Assembly: GCF_042655485.1 (NCBI RefSeq)
Contig: NZ_JBHSMC010000001.1
Span: 1-64,000, forward strand
Source of the DNA: Lederbergia graminis
GTDB taxonomy: Bacteria; Bacillota; Bacilli; Bacillales; Bacillaceae_C
Reading direction: 5' to 3'
DNA: 64,000 bases
The notes beneath the pieces are model-generated. The model did not search any database. It saw nothing but the letters and a program-made list of their open reading frames with translations, and was not told the origin of the DNA. Shown here piece after piece: positions 8,861-17,282 of this stretch (position 1 is its first letter; every line of letters starts with the position of its first letter). Position numbers and translations under genes: made by a program.

Positions 8861-9010
8861 ATGCGTGTTAATATTACTTTAGCTTGCACGGAATGCAGTG
8901 AGCGTAATTATATTTCAACAAAAAATAAACGTACTACTACTGACCGTCTTGAGCTTAAAAAATACTGCCCAAGAGAAAAACGAGTTACTTTGCACCGTGA
9001 AACTAAATAA
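8861..9010 (+). CDS. rpmG: 50S ribosomal protein L33
   Basis: A 49-residue ribosomal protein L33, too short for most ORF scans. It begins MRVNITLACTECSERNY and ends TLHRETK, both standard. It has the first Cys pair (C9, C12) but only one cysteine of the second pair (C36, in YCPRE). The zinc ribbon is therefore incomplete, as in zinc-independent L33 paralogs that replace the zinc form under limitation. The ATG follows GGAGGG. A strong terminator follows, so it is monocistronic. Confidence 0.95.
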   Translation: MRVNITLACTECSERNYISTKNKRTTTDRLELKKYCPREKRVTLHRETK

Positions 9011-9020
9011 ATAATCGAAC

Positions 9021-9061
9021 AAAAGCCAAAAACACTCTTCCATAGTGTTTTTGGCTTTTTT
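9021..9061 (+). terminator. Intrinsic terminator of rpmG
   Basis: A 16-bp perfect stem (AAAAGCCAAAAACACT with AGTGTTTTTGGCTTTT, loop of 7) runs into a T-tract right after rpmG. Confidence 0.95.
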
Positions 9062-9089
9062 GCTATAATAGAGGAACAATGGAGTGGTG

Positions 9090-9668
9090 ATGGTGAATAA
9101 AGCGAATTTAAGAAACCAAATGAAAGCACAATTGAATAATTTGGATCAAGTTACATATGAACATTACTCATATCAGATTGCACAAACGCTTTTTTCTTCA
9201 AATGAATGGAAAGAAGCGGATACAATTGCCATTACAGTTTCCAATTTTCCTGAAGTAGATACAAGACAAATAATAAGAAAAGGCTGGGAACAAGGGAAAA
9301 GAATGGTTGTACCAAAATGTATCCCGAAAACAAGGGAAATGAAATTTAAGGAAATATCATCGTTTGCGCAATTGGAAATTATCTATCATGGTTTATTAGA
9401 ACCTAAAAACGATGAAACAAAAGAAATCCCCAAAAATGAAATTAAATTAATGATTGTTCCTGGGCTTGCATTTAATGTAAAAGGATATCGTTTGGGATTT
9501 GGTGGTGGCTATTATGATCGGTACTTAAGTGATTTTACTGGGAGAACATTAGCTCTTGCCTTTTCAGAACAAGTACTAGATGAGATTCCAATCGAGTCAT
9601 TTGATTTACCAGTCATGAAAATAATAACAGAAATGAAAATTATAGACTGCAATAGCTTTACGGAATAA
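9090..9668 (+). CDS. yqgN: 5-formyltetrahydrofolate cyclo-ligase
   Basis: ATP-dependent enzyme that returns 5-formyl-THF to the active folate pool as 5,10-methenyl-THF. About 192 residues, the usual length. The family's C-terminal glycine-rich signature is clear: MIVPGLAFNVKGYRLGFGGG followed by YYDRYL. The N-terminal basic helix (KANLRNQMK) is typical. Three starts are possible: GTG 9084, ATG 9090, GTG 9093. GGAG at 9081-9084 rules against the first, and ATG 9090 was taken, although GTG 9093 has better spacing (8). It matches B. subtilis YqgN in position. Confidence 0.9.
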   Translation: MVNKANLRNQMKAQLNNLDQVTYEHYSYQIAQTLFSSNEWKEADTIAITVSNFPEVDTRQIIRKGWEQGKRMVVPKCIPKTREMKFKEISSFAQLEIIYHGLLEPKNDETKEIPKNEIKLMIVPGLAFNVKGYRLGFGGGYYDRYLSDFTGRTLALAFSEQVLDEIPIESFDLPVMKIITEMKIIDCNSFTE

Positions 9669-9710
9669 TTCCTCCTTATCAAGTCATTCTAAGCATAGGA
9701 GGGATGTATG

Positions 9711-9890
9711 ATGAAAACAAGCTTAACATTACTGATGGTTGGCACTGCACTTGGAGCTGCATATAAATATCGCTATAAATTATTAGATATGGCACTAAGT
9801 AACGATTATTTAAGTAAACTTAGTGTAAATACAGTAATGAAAATACCAGGAGTTAAAGACCGTGTGATCGGGTCAGTTTTTGGTAAATAA
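9711..9890 (+). CDS. yqgO: Small conserved protein YqgO
   Basis: A 59-residue protein with an N-terminal hydrophobic helix (SLTLLMVGTALGAA) followed by a basic amphipathic region ending PGVKDRVIGSVFGK. Size and position between yqgN and yqgP match B. subtilis YqgO. Two tandem ATGs exist; the second (9711) is preferred because the AGGAGGG ribosome site lies 7 bases before it. Function is unknown. Confidence 0.65.
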   Translation: MKTSLTLLMVGTALGAAYKYRYKLLDMALSNDYLSKLSVNTVMKIPGVKDRVIGSVFGK

Positions 9891-9899
9891 AAAATAGAC

Positions 9900-9997
9900 G
9901 AGCATCCTAGTAGTGTATTCCCAGTATTAGAAGTTAAAATAAAGTATATATAATTAATTAGGCAAAGGAATACATGTATCTAGGTGCTCTTTTTTTA
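9900..9997 (+). terminator. Composite terminator or structured RNA with AT-rich loop
   Basis: Three paired blocks close on each other: GAGCA with TGCTC, CCTAG with CTAGG, and GTATTCC with GGAATAC. The innermost blocks enclose about 45 AT-rich bases. Seven or eight T residues follow the last arm. This would end yqgO transcripts, but the long loop is unusual for an intrinsic terminator. Confidence 0.6.
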
Positions 9998-10037
9998 TGA
10001 TACTTCTTTGTGAATGTAGAAAGTGGGGAAAATTGTA

Positions 10038-11555
10038 TTGGTAGAGCGTGAACATTTCTTACAATGGATACTATCTTATTCTTTTATTAATGATAGTGGT
10101 TATCGACTCATAAGGGTAAATGAAAACCAAACAGAGATGTGGTTTGAAAATCCAAAAAATAAACAGGCACGAATTATTCGTTTAGTTCAAAAAAACTTAG
10201 ATTGGGCGAATGCTGTTAAAAGAGATCAACAAATGGCATTAGTACAAGCAGAGAAATTACGGAAACATTTGTATTTACGAGAACTTAACATCCTCAACAT
10301 ATACGTTTCTCCATATCCACCTGTAGATGAAGCGAATAATACATTCGAAAATATCTTAACGATAAAACCAGGTAAAACAAAATTTTCTACCCTCTTAGTT
10401 ACTAGAGATAATTTGGACGAGTCAATAGCAAAAATTGAAAGTTTGACTAATGGGAAACTTGAATTTACCTTAAAAGATCAATATGAAGAATCAGAGATAT
10501 TTGTACTAAGGCAAGCAGTCCTACAAAAGGCAGTAATGCAAGAGAAGGAAGAACGTAGTATTTTTGAACATTCCAAACCGTTATTCACTTATATTTTAAT
10601 GGCGATTCAAGTAGTAATGTTTTTAATTTTAGAATCGAAGGGTGGGAGTACAAACTCAGAAACATTGATTCAATTTGGTGCCAAATATAATCCCTTAATC
10701 ATGGAAGGTGAATGGTGGAGGTTTATCACGCCAGTTTTTTTACATATTGGATTCTTACATCTTGTCATGAATACACTCGCGTTATATTATTTAGGTACTG
10801 CAGTTGAAAAAATGTTTGGGCATACACGTTTTATTTGGATTTATTTATTCTCAGGATTCATCGGCTCACTAGCTAGCTTTATATTAAGTCCTAATCTATC
10901 AGCTGGTGCAAGCGGTGCTATCTTTGGATGTTTTGGAGCCCTTTTATACTTAGCTGTTGTTAACACCCCGTTATTCTTTAGAACAATGGGAATGAATGTC
11001 ATCATTATGATTGGTATTAACTTAGTATTTGGCTTTACTGTACCAGGTATTGATAATGCAGGTCATATTGGCGGATTAATTGGTGGTTTTTTAGCGACTG
11101 CGATCGTCAATTTTCCTAAAAAACGGAATATGAAAATACAAGGAATTGCATTGTTAGGAACACTAATTATTACAGTTGGCTGTCTGTTTATTGGTTATCA
11201 AATAGATCGACCAGATGTAGTGAATGCACAATTGCAAGAAAAAATGGAAAAGGGTAATGTGGATGAGGCATATGAATTTGCTTCTAATTATATTGCCGAT
11301 GGAAAAGGAAACGCGGTTACATATTTTCAATTGTCTTATTTAGAAATTCAATTACAGAAATATGATGATGCAAAACAGCATTTATTAAAAGCGATTGAGC
11401 TTAATCCTAATTTCCATGAAGCTCATTTCAATATTTCATTATTATATTATGATGAAGGAAATTACGATAAAGCAAAAGAACACGTAGAAAAAGCAGTTTC
11501 GTTATCAAATGAACAAAAATATAAAGATTTTCTAGAAAATATTAGTCAATCCTAG
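10038..11555 (+). CDS. yqgP: Rhomboid intramembrane serine protease GluP/YqgP
   Basis: A rhomboid protease of about 505 residues that cleaves membrane proteins within the bilayer; in B. subtilis YqgP works in membrane protein quality control. The order is a cytosolic N-terminal domain (about 170 residues), a six- to seven-helix rhomboid core, then C-terminal TPR repeats. The core has GEWWRFITPVFLHIG, the catalytic serine in AGASGAIFG and the catalytic histidine in NAGHIGGLIGGF. The TPRs include YDEGNYDKAKEHVEKAV. The frame opens at GTG 10023, but TTG 10038 fits the family N terminus and a GGGG site 9 bases upstream. Confidence 0.93.
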   Translation: MVEREHFLQWILSYSFINDSGYRLIRVNENQTEMWFENPKNKQARIIRLVQKNLDWANAVKRDQQMALVQAEKLRKHLYLRELNILNIYVSPYPPVDEANNTFENILTIKPGKTKFSTLLVTRDNLDESIAKIESLTNGKLEFTLKDQYEESEIFVLRQAVLQKAVMQEKEERSIFEHSKPLFTYILMAIQVVMFLILESKGGSTNSETLIQFGAKYNPLIMEGEWWRFITPVFLHIGFLHLVMNTLALYYLGTAVEKMFGHTRFIWIYLFSGFIGSLASFILSPNLSAGASGAIFGCFGALLYLAVVNTPLFFRTMGMNVIIMIGINLVFGFTVPGIDNAGHIGGLIGGFLATAIVNFPKKRNMKIQGIALLGTLIITVGCLFIGYQIDRPDVVNAQLQEKMEKGNVDEAYEFASNYIADGKGNAVTYFQLSYLEIQLQKYDDAKQHLLKAIELNPNFHEAHFNISLLYYDEGNYDKAKEHVEKAVSLSNEQKYKDFLENISQS

Positions 11556-11568
11556 TGTGGTGTGTTGG

Positions 11569-11775
11569 TTGAATTCAGTATATGATGTACAGCAATTACT
11601 TAAAAAATTTGGTACAATCGTCTATATAGGTGAAAGAATGTTGGATTTAGAAATAATGGAATCCGAATTAAAAGAACTATACTTTCATCATTTTATAAGT
11701 ATAGAAGAACTTCAATTAGGTCTTGCAATATTGCGTAATGAAATGAAAAAAGAGGAAAAGAAGAGAGAGGGTTAA
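11569..11775 (+). CDS. yqgQ: DUF910 family protein YqgQ
   Basis: A 68-residue acidic/basic helical protein. The start NSVYDVQQLLKKFGTIVYIG and the ELKELYFHHFIS segment are typical of the YqgQ (DUF910) family, which has a three-helix fold with proposed nucleic-acid binding. It sits between yqgP and glcK, as in B. subtilis; the glcK ATG is 3 bases after its stop, indicating one operon. The open frame begins at GTG 11557, but TTG 11569 matches the family start better. Function is unknown. Confidence 0.8.
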   Translation: MNSVYDVQQLLKKFGTIVYIGERMLDLEIMESELKELYFHHFISIEELQLGLAILRNEMKKEEKKREG

Positions 11776-11778
11776 GAA

Positions 11779-12747
11779 ATGAACAATGAAAAATGGTTAT
11801 TAGGTATTGATATTGGGGGAACATCAGTAAAATTAGCTTTCGTAACAGAAGCAGGTGATATTCTACATAAATGGGAAATACCTACAAATACTGAAAATCA
11901 GGGGAAAACAATCATATCTGATATTGGTGCTGCAGTTAGCGAAAAACTTACTGAGTTAAACGAAACAAAGGAAAAATTAAAAGCTGCTGGAGTTGGTGCT
12001 CCTGGCCCTGTTAATACAGAAGAAGGGTTACTATTTGAAGCAGTGAATTTAGGCTGGCAAGGTACAATTCATCTTCGTGACTTGGTTCAAGAGCAAGTTG
12101 GAGTTCCTGTTGCAATCGAAAATGATGCAAATGTTGCTGCTCTAGGTGAGATGTGGAAGGGTGCTGGACTTGGAGCAAAAGACTTAATTTGTATTACACT
12201 CGGTACAGGTGTTGGCGGTGGAGTTATCGTAAATGGTGATATCGTACATGGTGCAAAAGGTGCTGCTGGAGAAATTGGACATATTACCTCTGTTCCGAAC
12301 GGTGGGTATCAATGTAATTGTGGGAAAACAGGCTGTTTAGAAACATTAGCATCTGCAACTGGAATAGTTCGTACTGCTAAAGATAAATTAGAAGGTAGTG
12401 CTGTAGATTCTACTTTACGACAATATTTACAAAACAATGATTTAACAGCTAAGGCTATTTTTGATGCTGCAAAAGCTGGAGATCAACTTGCGCTAGAGAC
12501 TGTTGATTCACTAGCGGACCATTTAGGACTAGCAATTGCAAACATTGGCAGTCTATTCAATCCTGAGCGTGTTGTAATTGGTGGTGGAGTATCTAAAGCT
12601 GGTAACATCTTGTTGGAAAAAATTGAAGAATACTTTGTTAAGTATACATTTAAACCTGTTGCTCAATCTACAAAACTTGTTTTCGCACAATTAGGTAATG
12701 ATGCAGGAATAGTTGGAGCGGCTTGGTTAGCAGCAAACAAAAACTAA
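11779..12747 (+). CDS. glcK: Glucokinase (ROK family)
   Basis: ATP-dependent glucokinase, 322 residues, phosphorylating glucose to glucose-6-phosphate. The N-terminal phosphate loop is LGIDIGGTSVKLAF. The catalytic region has ENDANVAALGE with the catalytic Asp. The ROK signature and zinc site follow: GHITSVPNGG, then CNCGKTGCLE. The C terminus has VVIGGGVSKAG. It is downstream of yqgQ in the same operon, as in B. subtilis, and ends in a terminator. Confidence 0.96.
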   Translation: MNNEKWLLGIDIGGTSVKLAFVTEAGDILHKWEIPTNTENQGKTIISDIGAAVSEKLTELNETKEKLKAAGVGAPGPVNTEEGLLFEAVNLGWQGTIHLRDLVQEQVGVPVAIENDANVAALGEMWKGAGLGAKDLICITLGTGVGGGVIVNGDIVHGAKGAAGEIGHITSVPNGGYQCNCGKTGCLETLASATGIVRTAKDKLEGSAVDSTLRQYLQNNDLTAKAIFDAAKAGDQLALETVDSLADHLGLAIANIGSLFNPERVVIGGGVSKAGNILLEKIEEYFVKYTFKPVAQSTKLVFAQLGNDAGIVGAAWLAANKN

Positions 12748-12763
12748 CATAAAATATATAAAG

Positions 12764-12800
12764 AAGGATAGAGGAGAGAAATCAGCTATCCTTTTTTTTT
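12764..12800 (+). terminator. Intrinsic terminator of glcK
   Basis: AAGGATAG pairs with CTATCCTT across a 14-base loop, followed by nine or so T residues. Confidence 0.88.
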
Positions 12801-12839
12801 GTGTCTAAAAAGTGAAAATTAAATTAATGGACAAGTATT

Positions 12840-12868
12840 TGAAACTTTTGCCTGCGTTTATTCGTCTA
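12840..12868 (+). promoter_or_regulatory. ECF-sigma-like promoter of yqgS
   Basis: TGAAAC (12840-12845) and CGTCTA (12863-12868) are separated by 17 bases, with TTTT directly after the -35 element. This is close to the B. subtilis sigma-M/W/X consensus. It would give a leader of about 150 bases before yqgS. The rest of the 280-base gap shows no gene. Confidence 0.6.
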
Positions 12869-13026
12869 TATATAGGGTAAGAAATATGAAGCTATGTCGA
12901 TTTATTGTGTTTTTTAATCATTGCGTCTGAAAAAGAAAGGGAATATGATATTGATTAGAATTTCACGATTTACAAAATGTAAGAATAACATCTTATAAGG
13001 GTCACCTAAATAGGGAGGCTATTTTA

Positions 13027-14916
13027 GTGAATAAGTTAAAAAAGGCAAATATGTTGATCCCGGTATTCGCAATTGTCATGCTCTGGTTGAAAACTTATTT
13101 TGTCTATAAAACTAGCTTTAACATCAAGATTGAAAATATCATGCAGGAGTTTATTTTATTTATAAACCCGCTAAGTTTTATTCTTTTTGTAATTGGTGTG
13201 TCGTTATTCTTTAAAAGGGACTCATTACGGAATGGATATATTATCACTGTCAGTATTATCTTAAGTATCATCCTATACAGCAATGTAGTGTTTTATCGAT
13301 TTTTCACTGACTTTTTAACATTACCTGTATTGTTTCAAACGAGTAATTTTGGCGACTTAAAAGAAAGTGCTATCACAGAGATTAACTGGTATGACTTTAT
13401 TTATTTTCTAGATCTTGTTTTGTTAATAGCATTGATGAAATTGTATAAGAATGCAGAAAAACTTAACCCGATAAAAAAACTAAACAGACGTGCTTACTTT
13501 TTGATTGCTGCTGCCATGTTGTTTCTTAATCTTGGTTTAGCAGAAACAGAGCGCCCACAATTATTAACAAGAACCTTTGATCGTGAAATGCTCATTAAAA
13601 ATTTAGGAACATATAATTATCATTTATATGATGTCTTTCTCCAATCTAAATCATCTGCACAAAGAGCGCTTGCAGATAGCAGTGAGTTAGCAGCCATTGA
13701 AAACTATATCGAAACAAATTATGTGGAACCAAACTCAGAGATGTTTGGGGTTGCGAAAGGGAGAAATGTCATCCTTGTTTCACTGGAATCCATCCAATCC
13801 TTTGTCATTAATAATGATGTGTATGGACAGGAAATAACTCCGTTTTTAAATGATTTTATTAAGGATAGTTATTACTTTGATAATTTCTATCATCAAACTG
13901 CACAAGGAAAAACATCTGACTCTGAGTTTATCGTAGAAAATTCGATGTATGGTTTAAGTAGAGGTGCAGTATTTTTTACACACTCAGGTAATACACTTAA
14001 CGCTATGGCTAATCAATTACGTGACATGGGTTATTATACTTCAGCTATGCATGCAAATAATAAGAGCTTCTGGAACCGCGATATTATGTATGAAGCTATA
14101 GGCTATGATTACTATTATTCTGCAGCTGATTATGAGATAACACCTGAGAATTCAAAAGAGCCATGGGGGATGAAAGATAAGTATTTCTTTGAGCAGTCTG
14201 TGGAAAAAATGAAAATGATGAGACAGCCGTTTTATACAAAAATGATTACATTAACAAACCATCATCCTTTCCACTTAGATGAAGAAGATAAACTTATTCC
14301 AGAATACGATTCTAATAGTGGAACATTTAATCGCTATTTTACAACAGTAAGATATATGGATGAAGCTTTGAAAGAATTTATTCAAGAATTAGAAGATCAA
14401 GGAATTTACGAAAATTCAATTATTGTGTTATATGGTGACCATTATGGAATATCGGAAAATCATAACGAGGCAATGCAACAATATCTTGGGAAAGAGGTTA
14501 CACCTTTTGTAAATGCTGACTTACAAAAAGTCCCGTTCATTATTCATATCCCAGGTGTTACGGACGAAGGTAACGGAAGTGTTATTTCAACTGTAAGTGG
14601 CCAAATTGACGTGAAGCCAACATTATTAAATTTAATCGGTATTGATACAAGAGGGGATATTCAATTTGGTGGAGATGTATTCTCTGAGGAACATCCAAAC
14701 ACAGTAATATTTCGGGATGGTAGTTTTATCACTCAAGAATATGTTTTTACAAATAACACATGTTTCTCAGCGATATCTGGTGAACCTATAGAACCGAGTT
14801 TATGTGAACCATTCCAGGAAAAAGCAACGAAAGAGCTAGAGTATTCAGATAAGATAATTTATGGTGATTTATTAAGGTTTTATGAAAAAAGAGATCAAAA
14901 GCTTTCGATTCAATAA
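13027..14916 (+). CDS. yqgS: LTA-synthase-type phosphoglycerol transferase (YqgS/LtaS family)
   Basis: A 629-residue membrane sulfatase-fold enzyme that polymerises or primes glycerol-phosphate from phosphatidylglycerol for lipoteichoic acid. Five N-terminal membrane helices (to about residue 180) precede an extracellular catalytic domain. The catalytic threonine is T296 in QGKTSDSEF; metal ligands include the Glu in VSLESIQS and the DHYG near 475. Position after glcK matches yqgS. The GTG start at 13027 follows GGGAGG. B. subtilis has four paralogs, and which role this one takes cannot be decided here. An ECF-like promoter upstream suggests envelope-stress control. Confidence 0.92.
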   Translation: MNKLKKANMLIPVFAIVMLWLKTYFVYKTSFNIKIENIMQEFILFINPLSFILFVIGVSLFFKRDSLRNGYIITVSIILSIILYSNVVFYRFFTDFLTLPVLFQTSNFGDLKESAITEINWYDFIYFLDLVLLIALMKLYKNAEKLNPIKKLNRRAYFLIAAAMLFLNLGLAETERPQLLTRTFDREMLIKNLGTYNYHLYDVFLQSKSSAQRALADSSELAAIENYIETNYVEPNSEMFGVAKGRNVILVSLESIQSFVINNDVYGQEITPFLNDFIKDSYYFDNFYHQTAQGKTSDSEFIVENSMYGLSRGAVFFTHSGNTLNAMANQLRDMGYYTSAMHANNKSFWNRDIMYEAIGYDYYYSAADYEITPENSKEPWGMKDKYFFEQSVEKMKMMRQPFYTKMITLTNHHPFHLDEEDKLIPEYDSNSGTFNRYFTTVRYMDEALKEFIQELEDQGIYENSIIVLYGDHYGISENHNEAMQQYLGKEVTPFVNADLQKVPFIIHIPGVTDEGNGSVISTVSGQIDVKPTLLNLIGIDTRGDIQFGGDVFSEEHPNTVIFRDGSFITQEYVFTNNTCFSAISGEPIEPSLCEPFQEKATKELEYSDKIIYGDLLRFYEKRDQKLSIQ

Positions 14917-14920
14917 TGTG

Positions 14921-14958
14921 AGAAACTCCCTCAATACATATTGATGGAGTTTCTTTTT
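14921..14958 (+). terminator. Intrinsic terminator of yqgS
   Basis: AGAAACTCC pairs with GGAGTTTCT across an internally self-complementary loop and is followed by TTTTTC. Confidence 0.85.
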
Positions 14959-14996
14959 CAACTTCCATAACAGATTAGAAGAAAAGGGGGGTACTT

Positions 14997-16109
14997 GTGC
15001 AAAGGAATTTTACAATCTTAATATGTATTATTTCAGTTCTTTTACTCGTTGGATGTACAATCGAGCAGACAAGTTTACCTCCTTCTACTCACCCATTAAA
15101 AGACAACTCGATATCCATGAAAAAGATTCATTCTATTATCCCAATTAATATTACAAAAGATCAATTTGAAAGAGTGTATGGTTGGTTAGATAATCACCAT
15201 ATTCTTTATTCTTTTACAAGCGAAGGTAAATATATTTTGAATAAACATAACATCATGAATGGAGAAACTAACGTTATACTCACTAGTGAATCTCCAATAG
15301 TAAACGTGCTAATTCATGAATCTAAAGAACAAATCTTTGTACATACATCTCCTAATGGGCACTTGGCCCAAGTATACTTTATGGATAATAAAGGAGAAAT
15401 AACATTTGAAACTGCCATTGAGTCATTTGAACTTGCATATGAATGGAATGATTTTAATCCGAATATTATGCTGACAACAGCTTTTTATGAAGACTGGACT
15501 TTTAAAGTTCATAAAATTAATGTTAGCCATCAGCAAATGGAAGAAATAGATAATATCCAGCCTTTTTATAAATGGTTAAGCGAAGAGGATATTTTAATAC
15601 AAAGTTGGGCGGAAGAAGAAATGTCCTTCTTTGCTCCATTAATACGAAAATCTCTTAACCAACGAGATGATTCCTCGAGTGTAATGCAAGAAGTATTTCG
15701 GTATGATACATTTTCAGATACTGTAATGGTAATTACGGTACCTGACGAAATACAATCCACTTTACAATATTCGTTTTATACGCAGGATTTTTCTAAGTTA
15801 TTATTCGAATTATCAATTCCCAGTTTAACTCAATATTCAGATTGGCAAGTTCCGTACTATGATTTTGTTTCAACACAGTCTAAATTTCTTACTTTTGCTC
15901 CACTTAACCATGGTAGTGTTGATTTATATACAGATGGGTATAACTTAATCAGCCTAGACCTTGTGGTAGGGGAAGATGTTATAGAATTCGAGAATATGGA
16001 GAACAAGCCACTATCATGTTCACCTGACGGATTAAAATGTTTATATGGATTCGAATTGGAAGAGGTACTCGATTTACAAAAAGGGATAAGAATATCCCTA
16101 ATTAAGTAA
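14997..16109 (+). CDS. yqgU: Lipoprotein with YqgU-like beta-propeller
   Basis: A 370-residue exported lipoprotein. The signal peptide ends in a lipobox LLVGC (Cys near residue 20). The mature part is rich in beta-strand repeats with aromatic/Asp patterns (for example YGWLDNHHILYSF and YKWLSEEDILIQS). This agrees with the YqgU-like six-bladed propeller family. It follows yqgS as in B. subtilis but has its own ribosome site (GGGGGG before GTG 14997) and lies beyond a terminator. Function is unknown. Confidence 0.8.
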   Translation: MQRNFTILICIISVLLLVGCTIEQTSLPPSTHPLKDNSISMKKIHSIIPINITKDQFERVYGWLDNHHILYSFTSEGKYILNKHNIMNGETNVILTSESPIVNVLIHESKEQIFVHTSPNGHLAQVYFMDNKGEITFETAIESFELAYEWNDFNPNIMLTTAFYEDWTFKVHKINVSHQQMEEIDNIQPFYKWLSEEDILIQSWAEEEMSFFAPLIRKSLNQRDDSSSVMQEVFRYDTFSDTVMVITVPDEIQSTLQYSFYTQDFSKLLFELSIPSLTQYSDWQVPYYDFVSTQSKFLTFAPLNHGSVDLYTDGYNLISLDLVVGEDVIEFENMENKPLSCSPDGLKCLYGFELEEVLDLQKGIRISLIK

Positions 16110-16141
16110 AATGCATCGTGGAAAAAATGAGAAGAATAAAA

Positions 16142-16180
16142 AAACAAGTGGAGAAAAACGTAGTTTTTCTCCACTTGTTT
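16142..16180. terminator. Strong bidirectional terminator, yqgU / yqgW
   Basis: A perfect 18-bp stem (16142-16159 with 16163-16180, loop GTA) carries T-rich flanks on both strands. It ends convergent yqgU and yqgW transcripts. Confidence 0.95.
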
Positions 16181-16217
16181 CATTTTTAGGACTTTTTATA
16201 CACAGCCCTTTTTAAAA

Positions 16218-16391
16218 TTACTGAGGGAGTGATTCTGGTAATTTTATTAACGTCATGATAGCAAAGAAACCAAATACTCCTAATGCACCTGCACCGAATA
16301 TAATTCCAAGAAAGTTTTTGTTTTTTAATGCGCTAATTGTGCCAAAAACTGCAAGTAAAGCAACTAAAAGAAATATAATAGCAGTACCCAT
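16218..16391 (-). CDS. yqgW: DUF2759 small membrane protein YqgW
   Basis: A 57-residue protein made of two hydrophobic helices around ALKNKNFLG. The sequence starting MGTAIIFLLVALLAVFG is typical of YqgW/DUF2759. The frame extends upstream to 16451, but the ATG at 16391 is chosen because GGGAG lies 10 bases before it and the family begins there. Location next to yqgX matches B. subtilis. Function is unknown. Confidence 0.78.
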   Translation of the reverse strand: MGTAIIFLLVALLAVFGTISALKNKNFLGIIFGAGALGVFGFFAIMTLIKLPESLPQ

Positions 16392-16617
16392 TCTATAAAT
16401 AGCTCCCTTCTGTATCAATTCAGTAATTATTATGTAGTCAAGGCAATACACTCTAACTTATTCTATAGCTTTTTTTGTTCTTTGTCGAGTCATTAAAAGT
16501 GAAACTTCTATGAATGTAGTATATGTTTAACTTAGCTTTTTATTTAAGTGTATTTTTTAACTTAAAACATTTACATGGTAAAATGGAGAATATTAGTAAT
16601 GAAAGTAGGGATGTAGA

Positions 16618-17238
16618 ATGAAATGGGTGCAAATTCCGTTAGGGCCATTACAAACAAACTGTTACATTCTTTATAATGAGGATAATGATTGCATCGTATT
16701 TGATCCTGGAGCGCAAGGTAGAGAGCTAGTTGAGTATGTAGAAGAACAGCAGTTTTCACCTAAAGCCATTTTAATGACACATGCTCATTTTGATCATATC
16801 GGTGCAATTGATGCTATACGTGATCGTTGGAGGATTCCAGTATATATACATGAACTTGAAGAAGATTGGCTAACAAATCCGTCTTTGAATAGATCTAGTT
16901 TCTTTGGTGCTGAAATTACAGTAAACCCAGCCGATAAGATTATCTCTCAAGAAGGTAAGCTAAATATTGGTGATTTTTCATTTAGCACATACCATACTCC
17001 AGGGCATTCACCTGGAAGTATTTCTTATTACTGTAAGGAAGCAAATATAGTTATCGCAGGTGATACGTTATTCCATCATAGTATCGGAAGAACAGATTTA
17101 CCTGGTGGTAATCATGAACAAATAATTACCAGTATCGAGAGTAAATTATTCACACTACCTGATGATACAATCGTTCTACCTGGTCATGGAACAGCAACTA
17201 CCATCAAGCAGGAAAAAGAATCCAATCCGTTTCTATAA
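16618..17238 (+). CDS. yqgX: Metallo-beta-lactamase-fold hydrolase YqgX
   Basis: A 206-residue cytosolic MBL-fold protein of the glyoxalase II-like group. The metal motif is THAHFDHIGAID. The other ligands are in HTPGHSPGS, AGDTLF and the terminal PGHG. Glyoxalase II-like thioesters are the likely substrate class, as for bacillithiol-linked hydrolases, but this is family inference. ATG 16618 follows a TAGGGATG region. A strong terminator comes after the stop, so it is a single-gene transcript. Confidence 0.88.
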   Translation: MKWVQIPLGPLQTNCYILYNEDNDCIVFDPGAQGRELVEYVEEQQFSPKAILMTHAHFDHIGAIDAIRDRWRIPVYIHELEEDWLTNPSLNRSSFFGAEITVNPADKIISQEGKLNIGDFSFSTYHTPGHSPGSISYYCKEANIVIAGDTLFHHSIGRTDLPGGNHEQIITSIESKLFTLPDDTIVLPGHGTATTIKQEKESNPFL

Positions 17239-17242
17239 ATAT

Positions 17243-17281
17243 AAAAGCTTCTGTGCACAGAAATGCACAGAAGCTTTTATT
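17243..17281. terminator. Bidirectional terminator, yqgX / ABC permease
   Basis: A perfect 15-bp stem (AAAAGCTTCTGTGCA with its complement, loop CAGAAA) has A/T tracts on both sides. It lies between convergent yqgX and the ABC permease gene. Confidence 0.95.
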
Positions 17282-17282
17282 G

